Source: Penium margaritaceum (Eukaryota > Streptophyta > Zygnematophyceae > Desmidiales > Peniaceae). Taken from it: a DNA stretch of 64,000 nt. The notes under the pieces were generated by a model. It ran no database searches. It was not told the origin of the DNA and worked only from the letters and a program-made list of their open reading frames with translations. The DNA is taken from positions 1 through 64,000 of the forward strand of contig SZWC01016177.1 in the NCBI GenBank assembly GCA_023375785.1. Reading direction: 5' to 3'. The position numbers and the translations under genes are program-made. Below, piece after piece: positions 10,701-23,600 of the stretch; within the stretch, counting starts at the first letter, position 1, and the number at the start of each line of letters is the position of its first letter.

Positions 10701-13700
10701 TGACAACCCAAAGTAGGCATATGTCACTAACCATGACCAAACAAATTTCACAGTGTGTGGTCAATGTTGAAAACTGATAACATGAGTCACAAATGGTCAT
10801 TGGGGGAAACAATGGGTTGGGAACACGAGTTATCGACTAGCAAGTACAAAGACCTTCAACAAGTAGTGGCACAGTGTGGCTAGCGTGCATAGTGACCAAC
10901 CAACGGATGCATACGTCACTGACTACAACCAAAGAAGCCCACTATGTGTGGTCAACATTGACAACTCATAACACGAGTCACAAATGGTCAGATGGAGAGA
11001 CAATGGTTTGGAAAACCTATGTATTGACAAGAAAGGACAAAGAACTTCGATACGTAGTAACACGGTGTGGGTACTATGCACACCAAATAACCAAACTAGG
11101 CATATGTCACTGACCATGACCAAAGAATTTCAATATGGGTGGTCAACGTTCACCAACCATAACACGGGTCACAAACAGTCAGAGGGGGAAACAATGGTCT
11201 GGGAATATCAGTTCACAACTAGCAAGTACAACGACCTTCAATCAATAGTAGCACGGTGTGGCTACCGTGCACAATGACCGACCAAAGTAGGCATATGTAG
11301 TGCCTTTGACCAAAGAAATCCGCTGTGTGTGGTCAACGTTGACAACTCATAATACAGGTCACAAATGGTCAGAGGGGGGAGCCACGGTTTCAGAACACCA
11401 GGTATCAACTAGTAAGCACAAGAACTTTCAATATTTTGTCGCACGATGTGGATACCATGCGCGGTGACCACCCAAAGTAGGCATATGTCACTGAGCATGA
11501 CCAAAGAATGTCACTGTGTTTGGTAACCTTTGACAACTCATAACACAAGTCACAAATGGACCGAGTGGAAAATAATGGTTTGTGAATCCTAGTTATTGAC
11601 TAGCAAGTACAAATACCTTCAACATGTAGTGGCACAGTGTGGCTACCATGCACAGCGAAAAACCAAAGTATGCATATGTCACTGACCATGACCAATGAAT
11701 TTCACTTCATGTGGTCAACGTTGACAAGTCAAAACACAAGTCACAGATAGTCAGAGACGAGTAACAATGGTTTGGGAAGACTAAATATCAACTGGAAGCA
11801 CAATGACCTTCAATACATAGTGACACGGTGTGGTAACAATGTACAGTGAAAAACCAAGCTAGGCATATGTCACTGACTATGACCAATGAATTTCAATATG
11901 GGTGGTCAACATTCACAACCCATAACACGATTCACAAATGGTCAGATGAGGAAACAATGGATTGGGAACACTAGTAATCAAGTAGCAAGTACAAAGACCT
12001 TCAACAAGTAGTGGCACGGTGTGGCTAGCGTGCACAGTGACCGACCAAAGGATGCATATGTCACTGACTATGACTGAAGAAGTCCACTATGTGTGTTCAA
12101 CATTGACAACTCATAACAGGAGTCACAAATGGTCAGAGGAAGAGACAATGGTTTGGGAACCCTATGTATCAACTAGAAAGGACAAAGAACTTCAATACGT
12201 AGTGGCACGGTGTGGCTACTATGCACACCAAACAACCAAACTATGCATATGTCACTGACCATGACCAAAGAAATTCAATATGGGTGGTCAACGTTCATCA
12301 ACCATAACACGAGTCACAAAGGGTCAGAGGGGGAAACAATGGTCTGAGAATATCAGATCTCAACTAGCAAGTACAACGACCTTAAATCAGTAGTAGCACA
12401 GTGTAGCTACCATGCATAATAACCGACCAAAGTAGGAATATGTACTGCCTTTGACCAAAACAATCCGCAGTGTGTGGTCAACGTTGACAACTCATAATAC
12501 GAGTCAAAATTGGTCAGAGGGGGAAACAATGGTTTGGGAACACCAGGTATCAACTAGCAAGCACAAGGACCTTCAATAAGTTGTGGCACGGTGTGGATAC
12601 CATGCACAATGACCAACAGAAGTAGGCATATGTCAGTGACCATGACCAAACAATGTCACTATGTGTGGTCAACTTTGACAACTCATAACACGAGTCACAA
12701 ATGGTCAGAGTGGAAGATAATGGTTTGTGAAAACCAGTTCTTGACTAGCAAGTACAAATACCTTCAATATGTCGTGGCACAGTATGGCTATCATGCTCAG
12801 TGAACAAGCAAAGTATGCATATGTCACTGACCATGACCAATGAATTTCACTTCATGTGGTCAACGTTGAAAACTCAAAACATGAAAGACACATAGTCAGA
12901 GGGGGGGTAACAATGGCTTGGGAAGACTACATATGAACAACAAAGCACAAAGACTTTCAGTATGTAGTGACGCGGCGTGGTAACCATGTACAGTGGCAAA
13001 TTAAACTAGGCATACATCATTGACCCTGTCGAAAGAATTTCAATATGGGTGGTCAACATTCACAACCCATAACACAAGTCACGAATGGTCAGAGGGGGAA
13101 ACAATGGTGTGGTAATACTAGTGATCAACTAGCAAGAAAAATACCTTCAACAAGTAGTGGCATGGTGTCGCTAGCGTGCACAGTGACCAATCAAAGGATG
13201 CATACATCACTGACAATGACCAAAGACTTCCACTATGTGTGTTAACATTGACAACTCATAACACGAGTCACAAATGGTCAGAGGGAGAGACAATGGGTTG
13301 GGAACCCTATGTATTGACTAGAAAGGACAAAGAACTTCAATACATAGTGGCACGGTTTGGCTACTATGCACACAAAACAACCAAACTAGGCATATGTCAC
13401 TAACCATGACCAAAGAATTTCAATTTGGGTGGTCAACGTTTACCAACCATAACACAAGTCACAAACGGTCAGAGGGGGGAACAATGGTCTGGGAATATCA
13501 GTTCTCAACTAGCCAATACAAATACATTCAATCAGTAGTAGCACGGTGTGGCTACCATGCACAATCACCGATCAAAGTACGCATATGTACTGCCTTTGAC
13601 CAAAACAATCCGCTGTGTGTGCTCAACTTTGACAACTCATAACACAAGTTAAAAATCGTCAGAGTTGAAGATAATGGTTTTAGAGTACTAGTTATTGACT

Positions 13701-16700
13701 ATCAAGAACAAATACCTTCAATATATAGTGGCAGAGTGTGGCTACAATGTACAGTGACTAACCAAAGTATGCATATGTCATTGACCATGACCAAAGAATT
13801 ATACTTCATGTGGTCAACGTAGACAACTCACAGCACGAGTCATAGATAGTCAGAGGGGGTAACAATAGTTTGGGAAGACTGGCTATCAACTGGAAAGCAC
13901 AAAGACATTCAATACGTAGTGACACGGCGTGGTAACCATGTACAATGACGAACCAAAGTAGGCATTCATCACTAACCATGACCAAAAGACTTTCACTGTG
14001 TGTGGTCAATATTGAAAACACATAACACGAGTCAGAAATGGTCAGAGGGGGAAACAATGGGATGGGAACACTAGTTATCATCTAGCAAGTACAAAGACCT
14101 TCAACAAGTAGTGGCACAGTGTGACTAGAATACACAGTGACCAATCAAAGGATGCATACGTCACTGACTATGACCGAAGAAGACCACTATGTGTGGTCAA
14201 CATTGACAACTCATAACACGAGTCACAAATGGTCAGAGGGAGAGACAATGGTTTGGAAACCCTATGTATCGACTAGAAAGGACAAAGAACTTCAATACGT
14301 AGTGGCATAGTGTGGCTACTATGCATACCAAACAACCAAACTAGGCATATGTCACTGACCATGACCAAAGAATTTCAATATGAGAGCTCAACGTTCACCA
14401 ACCATAACAAGAGTCACAAACAGTCAGAAGGCAAAACAATGGTCTGGGAATATCAGTTATTAACTAGCAAGTACAAACACCTTCAATCGAGTAGTCGTAG
14501 CAGCACGGTGTGGCTACCATGCACAAAGACGGACTAAAGTACGCATATGTAGTGCCTTCCACCAAAGAAATCCGCTGTTTGTGGTGAACGTTGACATCAA
14601 ATAATACGAGTCACAAAATGGTCAGAGGGGGGAACCATGGTTTGGGAACACCAGGTATCAACTAGCAAGCACAAGGACCTCAAATATGTTGTGGCACAAT
14701 GTGGATACCATGCACAATGACCACCCAAAGTAGGCATATGTCACTGACCATTACATAAGAATGTCACTATGTGTGGTGAATGTTGACAACTCATAACAGG
14801 AGTCACAAATGGACAGAGTAGAAGATAATGGGTTGTGAATACTTGTTATCGACTAGCAAGTACAAATACCTTTAATATGTAGTGGCACAGTGTGGCTACA
14901 ATACAAAGCGACCAACCGAAGTCTGCATATGTCACTGACCATGACCAAAACATTTCACTTCATGTGGTCAACATTGACAACTCACAACACGAGTCAACGA
15001 TAGTCTGCATATGTCACTGACCAACCAAAGTTTGCATATGTCACTCACCGTGACCAAAACATTTCGCTTCATGTGGTCAACGTTGACAACTCACAACAAT
15101 GGTTTGGGAAGACTAGCTATCAACTACAAAGCACAAAGACCTTCAATACGTAGTGACATGGCGTGGTAACCATGTACAATGACCAACCAAAGTAGGCATA
15201 TGTCACCGATCATGACAAAACGAATTTCACAATGTGTGGTCAACGTTGAAAACTTATAACATGAGTCACAAATGGTCAGAGGGGGAAACAATGGGTTGGG
15301 AACACTAGTTATCAACTAGCAAGTACAAAGACCTTCAACAAGTACTGGCACGGTGTGGCTAGCGTGCACAGTGACCAATCAATGGATGCATACATCACTG
15401 ACTATGACCAAAGGAGTCCACAATGTGTGGTCAACATTGACAACTCATAACACGAGTCACAAATGGTCAGAGGGAGAGACAATGGTTTGCGAACCCTATG
15501 TATTGACTAGAAATGACAAAGAACTTCAATACGTAGTAGCATGGTGTGGCTACTATGCACACCAACCAACCAAACTAGGCATATGTCACTGACCATGACC
15601 AAAGAATATCTATATGGGGAGTCAACGTTCACCAACCATAACACGAGTCACAAACGGTCACAGGGGGACTTAATGGTCTGGGAATATCAGTTCTCAACTA
15701 GCAAGTACAACAACCTTCAGTCAGTAGTAGCATGCTGTGGCAACCATGCACAATGACCGACCAAAGTAGGCATATGTATTGTCTTTTACCAAAGAAATCC
15801 GTTGTGTGTGGTCAACGTTGAAAACTCATAACACGGGTCACAAATAATCAAAGGGGAAAACAATGGTTTGGGAACACCAGGTATCAAATAGCAAGCACAA
15901 GGACCTTCAATACGTTGTGGCACGGTGTGGATACCATGCACGATGACCAACCAAAGTAGGCATATGTCACTGACCATAACCAAATAATGTTACTATGTGT
16001 GGTACACTTTGATGACTCAGAACACGAGTCACAAATTGTCAGAGTGGAAGATAATGGTTTGTGAATACTAGCTATTGACTAGCAAGTACAAATACCTTCA
16101 ATATGTAGTGGCACAGTGTGGTTACCGTGTACAGTGACCAACCAAAGTATGCATATGTCACTGACCATGACCAGAGAATTTCATTTCATGTGGTCAACGT
16201 TGACAAGTCACAACACAAGTCACAGATAGTCAGAGGGGCTAACAATGGTTTGGAAATACTAGCTCTCAACTAGAAAGCACAAAGACCTTCAATATGTAGT
16301 GACACGGTGTGGTAACCATGCACAATGACCAACCAAAGTAGGTATATGTCACCGACCATAACCAAAAGAATTTCACAGTGTGTGGTCAACGTTGAAAACT
16401 CATAACACGAGTCGAAAATGGTCAGAGGGGGAAACAATGGGTTGGGAACACTAGTTATCAACTAGCAAGTACAAAGACCATCAATAAGTAGTGGCACGGT
16501 GTGGCTAGCGTGCACAGTGACCAATCAAAGGATGCATAGGTCACTGACTATGACCGAAAAAGTCCACTATGTGTGGTCAACATTGACAACTCGTAACACG
16601 AGTCACCCATGGTCAGAGGGATAGATAGTGGTTTGGGAACCCTGTGTATCCACTAGAGAGGACAAACAACTTCAATACGTAGCGGCACGGTGTGGCTACA

Positions 16701-19700
16701 ATGCACACCAAACAACCAAACTAGGCATATGTCACTGACCATGACCAAAGAATTTCAATATGGGTGGTCAACGTTCAGCAACCATAACATGAGTCACAAA
16801 TGGTTCGAGGGGGAACAATTATTTGGAAACATCAGTTCTCAACTAGCAAGTACAATGACCTTCAATCAGTAGTAGCACGGTGTGGCTACCATGCACAACG
16901 ATCGACCAATGTAGGCATATGTTCTGCCTTTGACAAAAGGAATCTGCTGTGTGTGGTCAACGTTGACAACTCATAACACGAGTCGCACTTGGTCAGAGGG
17001 GGAAACAATGGTTTGGGAACACTAGATATCAACTAGCAAGCACAATACGTTGTGGCACAGTGTGGATACCATGCACAATGACCAACTAAAGTACGCATGT
17101 GTCAGTGACCATGACCAAACAATGTCACTATGTGTGGTGAATGTTGACAACTCATAACACGAGTCACAAATGGTCAGAGTGCAAGATAATGGTTTGTGAA
17201 TACATGTTTTGACTAGCAAGTACAAATACCTTCAATATGTAGTGGCACAAAGTGGCTACAATGCACACTAACCAACCAAACTATGCATATGTCACTGACC
17301 ATGACCAAAGAATTTCACTTCATGTGGTCAATGTTGACAACTCAGAACACAAGTCACAGATAGTCAAAGGGGGTACAAATGGTTTGGGAAGACTAGCTCT
17401 AAATTAGAAAGCACAAAGACCTTCAATACATAGAGACATGGCGTGTACCATGTACACTGACAACCCAAAGTAGGCATATTTCACTAACCATGACCAAAAC
17501 AATTTCACAGTGTGTGGTCAATGTTGAAAACTCATAACATGAGCCCCAAATGGTCATAGGGGGAAACCATGGGTTGGGAATACTAGTTATCAACTCGCAA
17601 GTACAAAGACCTTCAACAAGTAGTGGCACGGTGTGGCTAGCGTGCACAGTGACCAACCAAGGGATGCATACGTCACTGAATACAACCGAAGAGGTCAACT
17701 GTGTGTGGTCAACATTGACAACTCATAACACGAGGCACAAATGGTCGGAGGGAGAGACAATGGTTTGGGAACACTATGTATGGACTAGAAACAACAAATA
17801 ACTTCAATACCTAGATGCACGGTGTGGCTACTATGCACACCAAACAACCAAACTAGGCATATGGCACTGACCATGAGCAAAGAATTTCCATATGGGTGGT
17901 CAACGTTCACCAACCATAACACGAGTCACAAATGGTCAGAGGGGCAAACAATGGTCTGGGAATATCAGTTATCAACTAGCAAGTACAACGACCCTCAATC
18001 AGTAGTAGCACGGTGTGGCTACCATGCACAATGACCGAATGAAATAGGCATATGTACTGCCTTTGACCGAAGAAATCCGTTGCGTGTGTTCAACATTGAC
18101 AACTCATAATATGAGACACAAATAGTCAGAGGGGGTAACCATGGTTTGGGAACACAAGGTATCAACTAGTAAGCACAAGGACCTTCAATATGTTGTCGCA
18201 CGATGTGGATACCATGCACCATGACCTCCCAAAGTAGGCATATTTCACTGACCATGACCAAAGAATGTCACTATGTGTGGTAACCTTTGACAAATCATAG
18301 CACGAGTCACAAATGGACAGAGTGGAAGATAATGGTTTGTGAATACTAGTTATCAACTAGCAAGTGCAAATACCTTCAATATGTAGTAGCACAGTGTGGC
18401 TACCATGCACAGCAAAAAACCAAAGCATGCATATGTCACTGACCATGACCAATGAATCTCACTTCATGTGGTCAACGTTGACAACTCACAACACGAGTCA
18501 CAGATAGTCAGAGGGGATAAACAATGGTTTGGGAGGACAGTATATCAACCAGAAAGAACAAGGACCTTCAATACGTAGTGACACGACGTGGTAACCATGT
18601 ACAGTGACAAACCAAACAAAGCATATGTCACTGACCATGACCAATGAATTTCAATATGGGTGGTCAACATTCACAACCCATAACACGAGTCACGAATAAT
18701 CAGAGGGGGAAACAATGGGCTGGGAACACTAGTTATCAAGTAGCAAGTACAAAGACCTTCAGCAAGTAGTGTCACGGTGTGGCTAGCGTGCACAGTGACC
18801 AACCAAAGGATGCATACGTCACTGAATATGACCGAAGAAGTCCACTATGTGTGGTCAACATGGACAACTCATAACACGAGTCACAAATGGTCAGAGGGGG
18901 AGGCAATGGTTTGGGAACCCTATGTTTCAACTAGAAAGGGCAAAAAACATCAATACATAGTGGCATGGTGTGGCTACTATGCAAACCAAACAACCAAACT
19001 AGGCATATGTCACTGACCATGACCAAAAAATTTCAATATGGGTGGTCAACATTCACCAACCGTAACACGAGTCACAAACGTTCAGGGGGGAAGCAATTGA
19101 CTGGGAATATCAGTTCTCAAATAGCAAGTACAACGACCTTCAATCACTAGTAGTACGGTGTGGCTACCATGCACAATGACCAACCAAAGAAGGCATATGT
19201 ACTGCCTTTGACCAAAAAAATCCGCTGTGTGTGGTCAACGTTGACATTTCATAATACGAGACACAAATGGTCAGAGGGGGGAACCATGGTTTGGGGACAC
19301 AAGGTATCAACTAGCAAGTACAAGGGTCTTTAAAATGTTGAGGCGCTATGTGGATACCATGCACGATGACCACCCAAAGTGGGCATAAGTGTCACTGACC
19401 ATGACCAAAGAATGTCACTATGTGTGGTAACCTTTGACAACTCATAACACGAGTCACAAATGGACCGAGTGAAAGATAATGGTTTGTGAATACTAGTTAC
19501 TGACTAGCAAGTACGAATACCTTCAATATGTAGTGGCACAGTGTGGCTACCATGCAAAGCGAAAACCAAAAGTATGCATATGTCACTGACCATGACCAAT
19601 GAATTTCACTTCATGTGGTCAACGTTGACAACTCACAACACAAGTCACATATAGTCAGAGGGGGATAACAATGGTTTGGGAAGACTAGATATCAACTAGA

Positions 19701-20569
19701 GAGCACAAAGACATTCAATACGTAGTGACACGGCGTGGTAACCATGTACAGTGAAAGACCAAACTAGGCATATGTCACTGACCATGACCAATAAATTTCA
19801 ATATAGGTGGTCAACGTTCACAACCCATACCACGAGTCACAAATGGTAAGAGGGGGAATCATGGGATGCAAACACTAGTTATCAAGTAGCAAGTACAAAG
19901 ACATTCAACAAGTAATTGCACGGTGTGGCTAGCGTGCACAATGACCAACCAAAGGATGCATACAGCACTGACTATGACCGAAGAATTTGACTATGTGTGG
20001 TCGACACTGACAACTCACAACACGAGTCACAAATGGTCATAAGGATAGACAATGTTTGGGAACCCTATGTATTGACTAGAAAGGACGAAGAACTTCAATA
20101 CGTAAGGACACGATGTGGCTTCTATGCACACCAGACAGCCAAACTAGGCATATGTCACTGACCATGACCAAATAATTTCAATATGGGTGGTCAACATTCA
20201 CCAACCATAACACAAGTCACAAACAGTCAGAGGGGGAAACAATGGTCTTGGAATATCAGTTCTCAACTAGCAAGTACAACGACCTTCAATCAGTAGTAGC
20301 ACGGTGTGGCTACCATACACAACGACTGACTAAAGTAGGCATATGTAGTGCCTTTGACCAAAGAAATCCACTGTGTGTGGTCAACATTGACAACTCATAA
20401 TAAGAGTCACAAATGGGCAGAAGGGGAAACAATGGTTTGGGAACACAAGGTATCAGCTAGCAAGCACAAGGCCCTTCATAAAGTTGTGGCATGGTGTGGA
20501 TACCATGCACGATGACCAACCAAAGTAGGCATATGTCACTGACCATAACCAAAGAATTTTACTATGTGT
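4715..20569 (+). repeat. Satellite array A: ~191-bp monomers in a six-type higher-order repeat
   Basis: Successive monomers share a GGTCAAC...GACAACTCATAACACGAG core and repeat every 190-192 bp. Six types follow in fixed order, told apart by the bases before the core: 1 AATCCGCTGTGTGTGG, 2 AATGTCACTATGTGTGG, 3 TTTCACTTCATGTGG, 4 TTTCACAGTGTGTGG, 5 AGTCCACTATGTGTGG, 6 TTTCAATATGGGTGG. Type-4 cores start at 5067, 6212, 7359, 8474, 9613, 10759, 11904, 13051, 14003, 15239, 16384, 17516, 18662 and 19809, so the usual period is 1,145-1,147 bp. The exceptions are explained by visible small deletions or duplications. Open frames of 60-100 codons recur at the same phase in each unit and are by-products of the repeat. 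No gene or RNA was seen. Confidence 0.95.
14925..15105 (+). repeat. Local partial duplication inside a type-3 monomer
   Basis: The block TGCATATGTCACTGACC...CATTTC(A/G)CTTCATGTGGTCAAC...GACAACTCACAACA occurs twice in a row with a few differences, and the usual GTCAGAGGGGGTAA segment is lost after the second copy. The event lengthens this HOR unit to 1,236 bp (15239 minus 14003). It looks like a replication slip or unequal exchange within the array. Confidence 0.8.
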
Positions 20570-20620
20570 CCTACTACTGATTCACGTTCGTTCTACTTGT
20601 TAATTGAGAACTGATATTTA
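20550..20620. other. Strand-switch junction between satellite arrays A and B
   Basis: Up to about 20569 the sequence reads as the end of a type-1 monomer entering type 2 (AAAGAATTTTACTATGTGT). From 20570 it reads as the reverse complement of a type-6 monomer (CTACTACTGATTCACGTTCG, compare the common CTACTACTGATTGAAGGTCG). All later monomers in the window are in reverse orientation. The two sides lie at different HOR phases (start of type 2 versus inside type 6), so this is an inversion-type joint, not a perfect fold-back. Confidence 0.9.
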
Positions 20621-23600
20621 CAGACCATTGTTTCACCCTCTGACCGTGTTTGACTTGTGTTATGGTTGGTGAACGTTGACCGCCCATATGCCTTGTTTGG
20701 TTGTTTGGTGTGCATGGTAGCCACACCGTGCCACTACGTATTGAAGCTATTTGTCCTTTCTAGTCAAAACAAAGGGTTCCCAAACCATTGTCTCTCCCTC
20801 TGACCATTTGTGACTCGTGTTATGAGTTCTCAATGTTGACCACACAAAGTGGACTTATTCGGTCATAGTCAGTGACGTATGCATCCTTTGGTTGGTCACT
20901 GTGAACCCTAGCCACAGCGTGCCACTACTTGTTGAAGGTCTTTTTACTTGCTAGTTTATAACTAGTGTTCCCAGCCCATTGTTTCCCCCTCTGACCATTT
21001 GTGACTCGTGTTATGAGTTTTCAACATTGACCACACACTGTGAAATTCTTTTCGTCATGGTTAGTAACATATGCCAAGATTGATTTGTCGGTGTACATGA
21101 AGGTCACTACGTATTGAAGGTGTTTGTGCTTTCTAGTTGATAGCTAGTCTTCCCAAACCATTGTTACCCCCCTCTGACTATCTGTGACTCGTGTTGTGTG
21201 TTGTCAACATCGACCACACGAAGTGAAATTCTTTGGTCATGGTCAGTGACATATGCATACGTTGGTTGGTCACTGTGAATGGAAGCCACACTGTGCCACT
21301 ATATATTGAAGGTATCTTTACTTGCTAGTTGATAAATAGTATTCACAAACCATTATCTTCCACTCTGACCATTTTTTACTCGTGTTCTGAGTTATCAAAG
21401 TATGCCACACATACTGACATCATTTGGTCATGGTCAGTGACATATTCGTACTTTGGTTGGTCATCGTGCATGGTATCCACACCATGCCACGACTTATTGA
21501 AGGTCCTTGTGCTTGCTAGTTGATACCAAGTGTTCCCAAACCATTGTTTCCCCCTCTCACCATTTGTGACTCGTGTTATGAGAGGTCAACGTTGACCACA
21601 CACAGCGGCTTTCCTTGGTCAAAGGCTGTACATATGCCTACTTTGGTCGGTCATTGTGCATGGTAGCCACACCGTGCTTCTACTGATTCAAGGACGTTGT
21701 ACGTGCTAGTTGAGAACTGATATTCCCATACCATTGTTTCCCCATTTGACCGTTTGTGATTTGTGTTATGGTTGGTGCAAGTTGACCACCCATATTGAAA
21801 TTCTTTGGTCATGGTCAGTGATACATGCCTAGTTTGGTTGTTTGGTGGGCATAGTAGCCACACTGTGCCACTACGTATTGAAGTTCTTTGTCCTTTCTAG
21901 TCAATGCATAGGGTTCCTAAACCATTGTTTCTCCCTCTGACCATTTGTGACTCGTGTTATGAGTTGTCAATGTTTACCACACAAAGTGGACTTATTTGGT
22001 TATAGTGAGTGATGTATGCATCCTTTGGTTGGTCACTGTGCACGCTAGCCACACTATACCACTACTTGTTGAAGGTCTCTGTACTTACTAGTTGATAACT
22101 AGTGTTCTTATCCCATTGTTCCCCCCTCTGACCATTTGTGACTTGTGTTATGAGTTTTCAACGTTGACCACACACTTTAAAATTCTTTTGGTCATGGTTA
22201 GTCACATATGTATGGTATGGTTTGTCACTGCACATGGTTACCACGCCCTGTCACTACCTATTGAAGGTCTTTGTGTTTTCTAGTTGATAGCTAGTCTTCC
22301 CAACCCATTGTTACCCCCACTGACTACATGTGACTCGTGTTGTAAGTTGTCAACGTTGACCACATGAAGTGAAATTCTTTGGTCATGGTCAGTGACATAT
22401 GCATATTTTGGTTGGTCACTATGCATGGTAGCCACACTGTGCCACTACATATTGAAGGTATTTGTACTTGCTAGTTGATAACTAGTTTTCACATACCATT
22501 ATCTACCACTCTCACCATTTGTGACTCGTGTTATGAGTTGTCAACGTTTACCACACATAATGACATTATTTGGTCATGGTGAGTGACATATGCCTACTTT
22601 TGTTGGTCATCGTGCATGGTATCCACATCGTGCCACAATTTAATGAAGGTCCTTGTGCTTGCTAGTTGATACCTGGTGTTCCCAAACCATTGTTTCCCCC
22701 TCAAACCATTTGTGAATCATGTTTTGAGTTGTCAACGTTGACCACACACAGCGGATTTCTTTGGTCAAATGCAGTACATATGCCTACTTTGGTCGGTCAT
22801 TGTGCATGGAAGCCACACCTTGCTACCACTGATTGAAGGTTGTTGTACTTGCCAGTTGAGAACTGATATTCCTAAACCATTGTGTCCCCCTCTGACCGTT
22901 TGTGACTCCTGTTGTGGTTGGTGAACGTTGACCACCCATATTGAAATTCTTAGGTCATGGTCAGTGACATATGCCTAGCTTGGCTTTTTGGTGTGCATGG
23001 TAGCCACACCGTGCCGATACGTATTGAAGTTTCCTGTCCTTTCTAGTCAATACATAGGGTTCCCAAACCATCGTCTCTCCCTTTGACAATTGGTGACTCG
23101 TGTTATGAGTTGTCAATGTTAACCACACATAATGGACTTTTCCGGTCATAGTCAGTGACGTATACATCCTGGTTGGTCTGTGCACGCTAGCCACACCGTG
23201 CCACTACTTGTTGAAGGTGTTTGTACTTGCTAGTTGATAACTAGTGTTTCCAACCCATTGTTTCCCCCTCTGACCATTTGTGACTCGTGTTATGAGTTTT
23301 CAACGTTGACCACACACTATGAAACTCTTTTTGTCATGGATAATGACATATGCCTAGATTGATTTGTCACTGTACATCAAGGTCACTACGTATTGAAGGT
23401 GTTTGTGCTTTCTAGTTGATATCTAGTCTTCCCAAACCATTGTCACTCCCCTCTAACTATCTGTGACTCGTGTTGTGCATTGTCAACGTTGACTACACAA
23501 AGTGAAATTCTTTGGTCATGGTCAGTGACATATGCATACGTTCGTTGGTCACGATGCATGGTAGCCACACTCTGCCACTACATATTGAAGGTATTTGTAC

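Noticed and set aside
4715-20569. Many 60-109 codon frames (for example MWLACTVTNQRMHTSLTMTE-like) in array A
   Set aside because: The same peptide recurs once per HOR unit at a fixed phase, ends at satellite variants and has no independent conservation. It is a shadow of the satellite.
4715-20569. tRNA or 5S rRNA genes hidden in the satellite
   Set aside because: I looked for the A-box and B-box pair (GGTTCGANTCC-like) and for 5S-like core words in the monomer consensus and saw none.
20540-20640. Perfect palindromic fold-back at the strand switch
   Set aside because: The two sides are at different HOR phases, so the bases at the joint are not mirror images. It is an inversion-type joint.
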